This document shows, one piece after another, positions 43,750-51,653 of a stretch of 64,000 bases of DNA. Both the position numbers and the translations under genes were made by a program. Source of the stretch: Salinisphaera sp040361255 (lineage in GTDB: Bacteria; Pseudomonadota; Gammaproteobacteria; Nevskiales; Salinisphaeraceae); the NCBI RefSeq assembly GCF_040361255.1, contig NZ_APNG01000021.1, positions 1-64,000 of the forward strand, read 5' to 3'. Position 1 is the stretch's first letter. Every line of letters begins with the position of its first letter. The notes under the pieces are model-generated. The model saw only the letters and a program-made list of their open reading frames with translations. It was not told the origin of the DNA and did not search any database.

Positions 43750-43916
43750 AAAACGTGATGCGGACACGGCCTGCCTTCAAGGCTGCAGCTTTTCGGCGTT
43801 TGCCCGGTTGAATTCCAGCCCCCGGCTCGAAGCGACCTGTATACATTCGCGTTCATTGGCGGACAACCGGCTTGACCGAGCAGTGCAGCCGACTGCGTTT
43901 CAATCCTGATCCAGAA

Positions 43917-43956
43917 TGCAAAAGGCAGATACCGGCGGGTGCCGATATCTGCCTTT
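43917..43956 (-). terminator. Rho-independent terminator of the amino-acid ABC operon
   Basis: AAAGGCAGATA (43921-43931) pairs with TATCTGCCTTT (43946-43956), and on the minus strand the stem is followed by TTTTGC. It lies 30 bases after the stop of the binding-protein gene at 43986. Confidence 0.75.
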
Positions 43957-43985
43957 CGTGGGCCGACGGCCCAGCGGAACGGCTT

Positions 43986-44804
43986 TTAGTCGTCGGTCTT
44001 GATCAACGCCTCGACCGGGATATCCCACTTCCTGGCGTGCTCGTCGGCGGTACCCGAACTCATGTACCAGGCCATGTCTTCCTTGATGTCGGCGGCGAAA
44101 TCGCTGTCCTTGCGAAGTGCGATACCCACCTTGGTGGTGTTCGGGTCGCGAAAGGCGATCTCGAACTTGCCTTCGTTCTGGCTCTGGGCATAAGCCAGCG
44201 TGGTCAGCGTTTCCAGGATGCCGGACAGGCGGCCGTTGGCCAGCTGCGGGATTTCCTGGGCGACCGACGGGTAGGACTTGGGCTGGATCGCCGGCTTGCC
44301 CTGCGATTCACAATGCTTTTCGCTGGCTGCGGTCACGGCATCCATTTCCGGCGCGCTGCCGGTGAGAATGCCGATATTCTTGCCGCACATGGCGTCGTAG
44401 CTGGTCAGCGTGTCCGCATCGTCGGCACGCACCATGACGGCAAAGCCGTTCTCGATGTAGTTGATGAAATCCACGCTTTTACGCCGTTCGGCGGTGTTGT
44501 AGATATCGGACACCACCATATCCACGCGCCCACTCTTGAGCGATGGCAGCAGGCCGTTGAAAGCACTCGTCTTGAGTTCATAGTCCCAGCCGCCGTGTTC
44601 GGACATCGCCTCGATCATGTCCATCTCGAAGCCGATCACCTTGGATGTATCGTCGGGATCGCGATAGCTCAGCGGCGGGAAGTCCGCCGAGGTAGCAATC
44701 GTGTAGGAATCGCCGTCGGCAGCGAATGCCGGCGCCGTGGTAACGACCGCGGCCAGCAGGGCCGATACGGTCATCAGTTTCTTGAAGGGTGTGGTCTCGG
44801 TCAT
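43986..44804 (-). CDS. Amino-acid-type ABC substrate-binding protein
   Basis: A 272-residue family 3 solute-binding protein: Sec signal peptide (KKLMTVSALLAAVVTTAPAFA) cut before ADG, then ATSADFPPLSYRD, GFEMDMIEAM and VDMVVSDIYNTAERRKSVDF, the signature order of polar amino-acid binders. Acidic and aromatic pocket residues cannot be mapped to a single ligand. It starts 3 bases after the stop of the fused permease-ATPase and should serve it. Confidence 0.88.
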   Translation of the reverse strand: MTETTPFKKLMTVSALLAAVVTTAPAFAADGDSYTIATSADFPPLSYRDPDDTSKVIGFEMDMIEAMSEHGGWDYELKTSAFNGLLPSLKSGRVDMVVSDIYNTAERRKSVDFINYIENGFAVMVRADDADTLTSYDAMCGKNIGILTGSAPEMDAVTAASEKHCESQGKPAIQPKSYPSVAQEIPQLANGRLSGILETLTTLAYAQSQNEGKFEIAFRDPNTTKVGIALRKDSDFAADIKEDMAWYMSSGTADEHARKWDIPVEALIKTDD

Positions 44805-44807
44805 GGC

Positions 44808-46454
44808 TCATGCCTCTCGGGTTTTGGATGATCTGCCTTCGGAACGTTGCTCGATGAGATGCACGAAGTTCTTCGTGCGCGGGTTGTCGGGCGCGTTGAA
44901 GACGTCTTCGGGCGCGCCGTGCTGAACGATCTCGCCGTTTTCCATGAACACGACCTTGTCGGCCCAGTCGCGGGCGAACACGATCTCGTGACTGACCACG
45001 ACCATGGTCATGCCGGATTCGGCGAGCTTGCGCATGAGGTCGAGCACCTCGTTGACCAGCTCGGGGTCAAGCGCGGACGTGGGCTCGTCGAACAACAGCA
45101 GCTTGGGACGCGTGGCAACCGCGCGAATGATGGCGATACGCTGCTGCTGGCCGCCGGAGAGCTGATGCGGGTAGTGGTTTTCGTATTCGGCCAGGCCCGC
45201 CCAGGCCAGCAGCTCGCGGGCCTCGGCCCGGGCCTGTTCGCGTTGGGTGCCGTGGACACGTACCGGCGCTTCGATGATGTTTTCGAGCACGGTCAGGTGG
45301 TCGAACAGATTGAAATGCTGAAAGACCATGCCGACGCCGACCTTGGCGCGAGAGCGCGCCGCATCGCGCAGCGGTACGGGGCGACCGGCCGATGAGCGAT
45401 AGCCCACGAACTGGCCACCCACGGTGATCTCGCCGTCGTCGACGGTTTCCAGCCGGTTGATCGTGCGCAGCAGCGTGGTCTTGCCGGAGCCGCTGGGCCC
45501 GATCAGAAACACCACCTCGCCCGGAAAGATATTGAACGACACATCGCGCAGCACGCGTTTGCCGTGGAAGGATTTCGATACCTTGTTGATCACCACGTAC
45601 GGCCGGCGCGGGCCGGCGCCGGGCTTGCCGGCTTTGCTGGCCAGCGCCCGCCCCGGGTTCAGGAATTTCTGCAGCGCCGGTGCTTCGCTGTCGATTGGCT
45701 TGTCGTCGTGCCCCGCACCCGCCGGTGCCGTCGCGCCGGTGAGCGGATTCTCGCCGCGTTCGCGCCCGGCCTGTGCAGCGCGTGCAATGGCATGCCCGCG
45801 TCGTTCGAGATCGAGATGACGTTCGAGATAATTCTGGGCCAGTGCAATCAGCGTGGTGGCGGCCAAATAGAGCACGCCGGCCGCCAGGAAGACCTCGACA
45901 TATTCGAAATTGGTCGAAACCACCTGCTCACTGCTGAGCGTGAGTTCCTGCACGGTGATCACCGAAGCCAGCGACGTATGCTTGACGATGACCATGCCTT
46001 CATTGGCCATGGCCGGCGCGATCGAGCGCATCGCCTGCGGCATGATCACGCGATACATGATCTGCCACGAGGTAAGCCCCAACGCACTGGCGGCATCGCG
46101 CTGGGTTTTCTTGATCGACTGCAGACCGCCGCGGATGATCTCCGACATGAAGGCGATCTCGTTGAGCATCAGCCCGAGCACGGCCGTCCAGAAGGCACTG
46201 AGGCCCAGGCCGATCAACGGCAGCACGTTGTACCAGAACAACAACTGCAACAGGATCGGCGTACCACGCATGACCCAGATATAGGGAATGGGCAGCAGCC
46301 GCACGATCCTGTAGTGCGACAGGCGCATCATCGCCATACCCAGCGAAAACGGCAGCGCCGCCGCGAAGGCAATCACGGCGATGATCATGGCCGTTTTCAG
46401 CCCTTCCCATAGCAACGGCAGGGTCAGGTAATGCAGAAATGCGCTGGCGTCCAT
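44808..46454 (-). CDS. Fused amino-acid ABC permease-ATPase
   Basis: A 548-residue protein joining two transporter parts. Residues about 1-225 form a HisMQ-type permease with about 5 helices and the docking loop DAASALGLTSWQIMYRVIMPQA near 120. A flexible Pro/Ala/Gly linker follows to about 300. Residues 300-545 are a GlnQ-type ATPase with Walker A GPSGSGKTT, signature LSGGQQQRI, Walker B LLLFDEPTSALDP and the switch His in VVVSHE. A homodimer would give a complete importer. ATG 46454 is preferred; an upstream extension of 43 residues is Arg-rich and unlikely. Confidence 0.88.
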   Translation of the reverse strand: MDASAFLHYLTLPLLWEGLKTAMIIAVIAFAAALPFSLGMAMMRLSHYRIVRLLPIPYIWVMRGTPILLQLLFWYNVLPLIGLGLSAFWTAVLGLMLNEIAFMSEIIRGGLQSIKKTQRDAASALGLTSWQIMYRVIMPQAMRSIAPAMANEGMVIVKHTSLASVITVQELTLSSEQVVSTNFEYVEVFLAAGVLYLAATTLIALAQNYLERHLDLERRGHAIARAAQAGRERGENPLTGATAPAGAGHDDKPIDSEAPALQKFLNPGRALASKAGKPGAGPRRPYVVINKVSKSFHGKRVLRDVSFNIFPGEVVFLIGPSGSGKTTLLRTINRLETVDDGEITVGGQFVGYRSSAGRPVPLRDAARSRAKVGVGMVFQHFNLFDHLTVLENIIEAPVRVHGTQREQARAEARELLAWAGLAEYENHYPHQLSGGQQQRIAIIRAVATRPKLLLFDEPTSALDPELVNEVLDLMRKLAESGMTMVVVSHEIVFARDWADKVVFMENGEIVQHGAPEDVFNAPDNPRTKNFVHLIEQRSEGRSSKTREA

Positions 46455-46577
46455 CGAGCCCTCTGTTTGGTGTCGCGCGCCGCCGCCACGGGGTGGCGTC
46501 AGAAAACGCGACAAACGGTTGTCGTGCCGCGCTCGGCGCCGGTCAGGCCGGCTGCCGATGGCGGTGTCTGATGGCCG

Positions 46578-46606
46578 CGGCAAATGCTGCAGCGCAGCAT
46601 TTGCCG
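46578..46606. repeat. Perfect hairpin upstream of the fused ABC gene
   Basis: CGGCAAATGCTGC pairs perfectly with GCAGCATTTGCCG around a 3-base loop. It has no T-run, and lies 124 bases before the fused ABC gene and past the terminator of the neighbouring gene. A role in the leader or as a second terminator is possible. Confidence 0.45.
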
Positions 46607-46640
46607 ATCGTTACCCATGCAACGACTTCGGCCTTGCGTT

Positions 46641-46680
46641 AAAAAAGCGGGCCCGCGCCGCCCCCGCGGCGCAGCCCGCT
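46641..46680 (-). terminator. Rho-independent terminator after the betaine-type binding protein gene
   Basis: On the minus strand AGCGGGC and GCCCGCT close a long GC-rich stem with inner CGCCGCGG pairing, followed by six T. It lies about 54 bases after the stop at 46734, behind a first hairpin at 46702-46723. Confidence 0.75.
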
Positions 46681-46701
46681 ACCCCCTAAACGGGTTGCCG
46701 A

Positions 46702-46723
46702 CCGGCGCCTGCCCAGGCGCCGG
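46702..46723. terminator. GC hairpin just after the betaine-type binding protein gene
   Basis: CCGGCGCCTG and CAGGCGCCGG form a perfect 10-bp stem with a 2-base loop, 11 bases from the stop codon. Together with the T-tailed hairpin behind it, it makes a double stop for transcription. Confidence 0.55.
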
Positions 46724-46733
46724 CTCGGTTTGG

Positions 46734-47624
46734 TTAGCCTGCCTCGGCGAACCAGGATTTGATCTCGGCTTCGTGCGTATTCATGTAGTCGTCGATGGCG
46801 GTGTTGATGCCGTCTTCCTGTGCCGCCATCATGGCGCGCTGCAGCTCGTCGAGCGGGAAGTTCATGTTCGTGAAGAACGTGGCGATTTCCGGGTAGTCCG
46901 TCTTGAAGCCCTTGCGCACCAGCGCATCCACATGCTGGGGATTGCCCAGCATCTGCTTGGGCTCATCGAGAAAACGCAGATCCCAGCGGCCGAAGATCCA
47001 GTGCGGTGTCCACACCGTGGCCACGATCCATTCCTTGCGTTTGATCGCCCGGGCCAGTGCCGCGGTCATGGCCGCATCGCTGGAGGCGACGAGCCGGTAG
47101 TCTTTAAGGTCGTAGGCGGACAGCATTTTCTGCGAGATCTGCATTTCGCCGGCGCCCGGGTCGATACCCTGAATGCGCCCCTTGAGCTTGGCGCGGACCT
47201 CGGGCTTGTTCAGATCCGCGATCGAGCCGAGCTCGGATTCCGGCACATAGGCGGGTACCGCCCAGCCCATCTGGGCACCGCTGTACAGCGGGCCGAGATC
47301 GTCGACATCGTCCTTCACGCGTTGCCAGTAATCGGCATGCGTGTCCGGCAGCCAGGCCATGAGCATGCCGTCCAGACTGCCCTCGGCCACGCCCTGGTAC
47401 TGCACGGCGATATTGGCCATGCGCAGGGTTACCTCGTAGTCGCTGTACTTCTCGATGGCACGTTCGGCCAGCTTGGTGACGAACTCCGTGTCCGCCCAGG
47501 CGGTCCACCCGATCACGATTTCCTGGTCGGCCGGGTCGTCGCTCTGGGCTGCGCCGGCGCTCGCGCACCAGGGCAGGATGAGTAGAAGAGCGATGCCCGC
47601 CCAATACGATTTACGCGTGTTCAT
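46734..47624 (-). CDS. Glycine-betaine/proline-betaine-type ABC substrate-binding protein
   Basis: A 296-residue OpuAC/ProX-type binding protein: signal peptide with core GIALLLILPWCASAGA, then EIVIGWTAWADTE and YWQRVKDDVDDLGPLY. Trp/Tyr residues that could cage a quaternary ammonium group are in GWTAW, MAWLPDTHADYW and TVWTPHWIF. The Cys in the signal is not in a convincing lipobox. ATG 47624 has GGGGAA upstream. No permease or ATPase of this transporter type lies nearby; a phytanoyl-CoA-dioxygenase-like gene is just upstream. Confidence 0.85.
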   Translation of the reverse strand: MNTRKSYWAGIALLLILPWCASAGAAQSDDPADQEIVIGWTAWADTEFVTKLAERAIEKYSDYEVTLRMANIAVQYQGVAEGSLDGMLMAWLPDTHADYWQRVKDDVDDLGPLYSGAQMGWAVPAYVPESELGSIADLNKPEVRAKLKGRIQGIDPGAGEMQISQKMLSAYDLKDYRLVASSDAAMTAALARAIKRKEWIVATVWTPHWIFGRWDLRFLDEPKQMLGNPQHVDALVRKGFKTDYPEIATFFTNMNFPLDELQRAMMAAQEDGINTAIDDYMNTHEAEIKSWFAEAG

Positions 47625-47669
47625 GTAATTCCCCAAGTCCGGATTATTGAATTGATGAGCGTTGACGAA

Positions 47670-48494
47670 TCAGGCGTGTTTGGCGGCCTGCTTGGTGACC
47701 TCGGGGTTCTGGTAGCTCTCCCAGATCTGGCGCAGATAGGCCATGCATTGCTCGTCGAGCACGCGCTGGGGCACCGGATCGCTGTCCCAGTGGCCATGGC
47801 GATCCTCGCCACGAACGAGCATTGCGCTACGCCGCCCGAGCGTGGAAACCACATGGGCCGGCATATAGAAAAAGGCGATACCCACGCGCCGCTGATCGGT
47901 GTGGTTGCCGCGCGAGCCGTGCACGGTGCGCTCGTGGTGCAACGAGAACTGGCCCGCGCGCAATGCCATCTCGACCGCGTCTTCTTCTTTGAGCCCGCGG
48001 ATGGTCTGGCCGCGGGAGAGCAGATTCTTCGGGTCGTAGGTTTCGTCGTGATCGAAATCCTGGCCGCGGTGTGAGCCGGGCAGCACGTTCAGGCAGCCGT
48101 TGTCGGGCGTGGCATCGGTCAGGGCCAGCCAGGCGGTGATTTCCTGATGCGGATCGAGACCGTAATAGGCCGAATCCTGGTGCCAGGACACGAAGCGATC
48201 GTCCTGCTCGCGCTTGGCGAACAAGGACGAGCCGAACAACAGAATGTCCGGCCCGATCAGCGATTCCACCGCATCGAGAATCGCCGGGTTACAGGCCAGG
48301 TCGACGATCCACGGGGCGGCCAGATGGGCCTTGATCTTGAGATATTTCTGCGGGTCGGTCTTGAGCTCGGTTTCCATCTCCTCGAGCTTGGCCAGACAGT
48401 CGGCTGCCTGTCCGGTTGTCAACGCATCGAGTGGATAGAGATATCCCTGCTTTTCAAAGTGCTGAATCTGTTCGGTGCTAAGGCTGTTCGACAT
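47670..48494 (-). CDS. Phytanoyl-CoA dioxygenase-family Fe(II)/2-oxoglutarate oxygenase
   Basis: A 274-residue member of the PhyH family, which hydroxylates small molecules with Fe(II) and 2-oxoglutarate. The iron ligands are visible: HQD in SWHQDSAYYG near residue 111, the distal His in HERTVHGS near 198, and the 2-oxoglutarate-binding Arg in DQRRVGIAF. It shares the strand with the betaine-type binding protein after 45 bases. EctD-like ectoine hydroxylase belongs to this superfamily, but its motifs are not clear here, so the substrate stays open. Confidence 0.82.
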   Translation of the reverse strand: MSNSLSTEQIQHFEKQGYLYPLDALTTGQAADCLAKLEEMETELKTDPQKYLKIKAHLAAPWIVDLACNPAILDAVESLIGPDILLFGSSLFAKREQDDRFVSWHQDSAYYGLDPHQEITAWLALTDATPDNGCLNVLPGSHRGQDFDHDETYDPKNLLSRGQTIRGLKEEDAVEMALRAGQFSLHHERTVHGSRGNHTDQRRVGIAFFYMPAHVVSTLGRRSAMLVRGEDRHGHWDSDPVPQRVLDEQCMAYLRQIWESYQNPEVTKQAAKHA

Positions 48495-48579
48495 GGTTAG
48501 GCTCCGGATACAGTGGGTTGCAGAAACGCTTCGGCATGGCATAGCGCCCCATCCGCGCAGGCGCCGCGTCGGGCATGAC

Positions 48580-49704
48580 TCAAGTGACCGTGGTTCGGGC
48601 GGATTGAAAAAGCGACACGTCCGGTTCGTAGAATCCACGCCCGGCCAGACCGCCCGCGCGTGCGGCGCTGACCATGGCCAGATGCACCAGCGGCGAACGC
48701 CCACTGGCAGCGATGCGATGACGACACACCAGACCGATGTCGTCGGTCACCGCGGCGGCGCGCTCGGGCCAGTCGGCCGGCAACAGCGCGTCCCAGGCCT
48801 GACTCAGGGCCGGGACAAACCCCAGCGCCTGGCCGCCGAGGCCGCAAAAATCGATCACCGGGCTGTCGCCGACCGCGCCGATCACGGGCACGTCTTCGCA
48901 GCCCGGCAGGCGGGGACCGATCGGTGCCGTGGCGGCGCACGTACGCCAGTGGCGTTCACCAGCAAAACGCACCCCGAAGACCGCTCCATTGCCGCCGACC
49001 GCCGCGATCGAGCCGCCGTTTGCCTGCATCGCCCAGGCGCTGGCGGCCATGAGCATGGGCAACACGAAATTGGCGTTGGCGGCGATCGTTTCGCCATAGG
49101 CGGCGGGCAGATCACCCAGCGCTGCCAGCAGCTGGGCGTTGGCCTCGCCCGTGCGGGCATGGCATTCGTCGCCTGCCTGCAGCGACGCGTCGATCCAGTC
49201 GCGTACCGCTAACGGCGTAGCGGCCAGACGTGCTCCCAGCTGATCGAAAGCCCAGTCCGCCTGTTCGTGCAGATGGCGCACGCAGACAGCATCCGCCGAG
49301 CCGAAACGCAGCGCCGGTGGCACGCTTTCGGCGATCGGGGCCAGCACCTCGTGACGGTCGTCGCCCACCCGCCAGACGGGCATGGCGCTCGATACCACCT
49401 GGGCCAGCGGCGTAACCACGCCATGATCCTGCGCCGGCACCAGCCGCACAGCCCCGGTGTCGATGGCGTCGGCGGCCGCATCCACGTGCTTGCCGGCATA
49501 GACCAGGGCATGAATCGCCGCGTTTCGTATCGGCTGAGACAGCACGCGACCATCCAGCGGCGGGCCGGCGTGCAGCAAGACGTCGTCGCCCAGCGCCGGC
49601 TTCATATCGCCCAGCCGTGCCACGCCGCGCAGACAGGCGCCGTCGAAAAGCGTGGCGAGCTGCGCGCGCTTGGCGTCGAGCGGGATTGGCATGACGGCAT
49701 TCAT
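48580..49704 (-). CDS. DUF1116 protein (AllG/YlbE-like)
   Basis: A 374-residue protein matching DUF1116: VTPLAQVVSSAMPVW (MAG..SPSMPV region), AVRDWIDASLQAGDECHARTGEAN near residue 180 (family motif GDECHNRN) and a Gly-rich GGNGAVFGVRFAG in the C-terminal half. The family contains E. coli YlbE/AllG, linked to oxamate carbamoyl transfer in allantoin use; its usual partners FdrA/AllF and AllH are not in the window. The length is slightly short. ATG overlaps the CoxG-like stop (ATGA). It is the last gene of the molybdenum-hydroxylase operon. Confidence 0.75.
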   Translation of the reverse strand: MNAVMPIPLDAKRAQLATLFDGACLRGVARLGDMKPALGDDVLLHAGPPLDGRVLSQPIRNAAIHALVYAGKHVDAAADAIDTGAVRLVPAQDHGVVTPLAQVVSSAMPVWRVGDDRHEVLAPIAESVPPALRFGSADAVCVRHLHEQADWAFDQLGARLAATPLAVRDWIDASLQAGDECHARTGEANAQLLAALGDLPAAYGETIAANANFVLPMLMAASAWAMQANGGSIAAVGGNGAVFGVRFAGERHWRTCAATAPIGPRLPGCEDVPVIGAVGDSPVIDFCGLGGQALGFVPALSQAWDALLPADWPERAAAVTDDIGLVCRHRIAASGRSPLVHLAMVSAARAGGLAGRGFYEPDVSLFQSARTTVT

Positions 49705-50333
49705 GCGGCTGACTTGCCCAACAGCCGGCGCCACCAATTCACGATCATCCGCCAGACCAGGCTCAGTGCATTGACCGAGCTGGTATCGACGGATTTCAGG
49801 CGTGCGCGGCCCGGTGTCTGTGCAACGTCGTTCGCCGCATGCTTGGCCGGGGCCTGCGTGTCGCCGGCCGCGTCCTCGGCCGAAGCTTCGGGTTGCAGCG
49901 CCTGCTGCAGGTTGTCGGCAAAGTCGCGGGTGAGCTGATCGGCCAGCGCCTTGACAATACCCTCGCGGCTGAACTGGGCCAGCTTGCCGGTAATCGAGAA
50001 CGACACGCTCAACTCGACCGCGGTCGTTGCGCCTTCCTCGATCACGGCAAAGGCGGCTTCGCCTTTTACCCGGCTATTGCTCTTGCGATCGGTGCCGCGC
50101 CCCTGCAGCGCGCCGCTGCGGGTCGCGTCGTCGAGGCTCAAATCGCCCTCGCCGGCAAAAGCGGCCGCGATCGGGCCCAACTTGACCTGAAAGGTGAGCT
50201 TGAGGTGATTGCCCTCGACCGGTTCGCGTAGCGTCGCGCCCGGCAGGCAATCCACCAGCAACGCCGGATCCTGAAAGGCCTGCCAGACGTCGGCGGCCGG
50301 CGCATCGATGGTAAAGCGTTGATTAAGATCCAT
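49701..50333 (-). CDS. CoxG-like SRPBCC-domain protein
   Basis: A 210-residue protein of the CoxG (CO dehydrogenase subunit G) group: an SRPBCC barrel at about residues 1-145 (FTIDAPAADVWQAFQDPALLVDCLPGA, then KVKLGPIAAAFAGEG and VELSVSFSITGKLAQF), then an Ala-rich linker and a C-terminal hydrophobic/basic end (LSLVWRMIVNWWRRLL) that could touch the membrane. CoxG proteins help molybdenum hydroxylases reach the membrane or electron carriers. It overlaps the small-subunit gene by 11 bases. Confidence 0.85.
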   Translation of the reverse strand: MDLNQRFTIDAPAADVWQAFQDPALLVDCLPGATLREPVEGNHLKLTFQVKLGPIAAAFAGEGDLSLDDATRSGALQGRGTDRKSNSRVKGEAAFAVIEEGATTAVELSVSFSITGKLAQFSREGIVKALADQLTRDFADNLQQALQPEASAEDAAGDTQAPAKHAANDVAQTPGRARLKSVDTSSVNALSLVWRMIVNWWRRLLGKSAA

Positions 50334-50841
50334 CGGAACTCTCTTGCGGATAGGTTTCGAGCACGTGCTGAATCGCCCGCACGATGCCGCGATAGCCGGT
50401 ACAGCGGCACAGATTGCCGGCCAGTTCTTCGCGGATACGGGCTTCGTCGGCGTGCGGCAGGCGCTGCACGATGTCGCGCGCGGTGATCAGCATCCCGGGC
50501 GTGCAATAGCCGCACTGCAGGGCATGTTCCTGGCTGAAGGCTTGGCGCAGGGCCGCGGTCAGGGCGTCGTCTTCGAAGGCTTCCAGGGTGCGGATCTGGC
50601 GGCCTTCGAAACGCGCGGCCGATTGCAGACAGGAACGCTGCGGCACGCCATCGATCTCGACCGTGCAGGCGCCGCACACGCCCTGTTCGCACCCCAGATG
50701 GGTGGCGGTCAGCCCGCAATGCTCACGCAGCACATCGGCCAGATGGGTACGCGCTTCGGCATTGATCTCGCGCGGCTGGCCATTCACGTCCAGCCGAAAC
50801 GTCACCGTGTTGCTTTCAGGAAACTCCAGCGACTGGCTCAT
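50323..50841 (-). CDS. Molybdenum hydroxylase small subunit (2Fe-2S)
   Basis: A 172-residue protein with both [2Fe-2S] sites of the family. The plant-type site is CEQGVCGACTVEIDG plus a later Cys (RSCLQSA) near residues 50-72; the helical site is CGYCTPGM near 112 and CRCTGYRGI near 148. It carries electrons from the Mo site to FAD. It overlaps the FAD subunit gene by ATGA, so the subunits are translated together. Confidence 0.93.
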   Translation of the reverse strand: MSQSLEFPESNTVTFRLDVNGQPREINAEARTHLADVLREHCGLTATHLGCEQGVCGACTVEIDGVPQRSCLQSAARFEGRQIRTLEAFEDDALTAALRQAFSQEHALQCGYCTPGMLITARDIVQRLPHADEARIREELAGNLCRCTGYRGIVRAIQHVLETYPQESSDGS

Positions 50842-51653
50842 GCGACACCTCGCATATCGGCGAGCACATCCGCCAGCAGCCCGCCATGCAGTGCACGCCG
50901 GTGGCCGGCAAGCGCCAGTGTTTCGTCGTCGAGCAACGCGGCCTGGGCCGCGGGTGCGGCCAGTTCGTCGAACAGGCCGGCGCGTTCGACGACCACCGGC
51001 GCGCCGTCGAGGGCCGAGAACACCAACCGTTCGACCCCCGTGGCCGGATCGGCCACACCGCTGACGATCGCCAGCGCGAATTCGCCGGTCTTGCGACAGA
51101 ACTTGCGATAGGACCAGCGCGCGCGATCGCCCAGCGCCGGGATATGGATCGCGATCAGCACTTCATCCTCGGCGAGCACGGTTTCGAAGGCCGAGGTCAT
51201 GAAATCGCGCGCCGCGACCCTGCGCGCCCCCTGTGCCCCCTGGACCTCGAATGTAGCCCCCAGGGCGGCCGTGGCCGCGATCCAGTCCGCAGCAGGATCG
51301 GCATGGCAAAGGCTGCCGCCAATGGTGCCGCTGTTTCGTACCGCCCGGTAGGCGATCCCGGCGGCCACATGGGCCAGCATGCCGGTGGTCGCGTCGTCGT
51401 AGCGGCCGTCTTCGAGGGCGGCATGGGTGACCAGCGCGCCAATGACCATCGTCTGGTCTTCGCGGCGGATGCCCTTGAGCGCCTCCAGTCTCGCGATATC
51501 GACCACACATTCCGGCTGCGCCAGACGCAGATTGAGCATCGCGCCCAGCGACTGTCCGCCGGCAATCGGTTTGGCAAACGCCTCGGCCTGAAGTGCTTCG
51601 ATCGCGCCGGCAATATCGGCCACGCGTTCGATACGGTAATCAATGGCTTTCAT
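50838..51653 (-). CDS. Molybdenum hydroxylase medium subunit (FAD)
   Basis: A 271-residue FAD subunit. It has the early flavin motif AGGQSLGAMLNLRLAQP near residues 32-48 and the second flavin motif TIGGSLCHADPAAD near 105-118. The C-terminal CO-dehydrogenase flavoprotein domain follows. The common AGGQSL-start supports ATG 51653, which overlaps the large-subunit stop region by 14 bases. Confidence 0.92.
   Translation of the reverse strand: MKAIDYRIERVADIAGAIEALQAEAFAKPIAGGQSLGAMLNLRLAQPECVVDIARLEALKGIRREDQTMVIGALVTHAALEDGRYDDATTGMLAHVAAGIAYRAVRNSGTIGGSLCHADPAADWIAATAALGATFEVQGAQGARRVAARDFMTSAFETVLAEDEVLIAIHIPALGDRARWSYRKFCRKTGEFALAIVSGVADPATGVERLVFSALDGAPVVVERAGLFDELAAPAAQAALLDDETLALAGHRRALHGGLLADVLADMRGVA

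Larger units (their letters stand above)
43254..43920. other. Repeat-rich intergenic region
   Basis: 667 bases without a convincing gene between the peptide-importer operon (starting leftwards) and the amino-acid transporter terminator. It contains two diverged direct repeats (43511 and 43646) and a third, inverted fragment near 43845-43862 (ATTCGCGTTCATTGGCGG). Composition is less GC-rich than the flanking genes. Confidence 0.5.
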
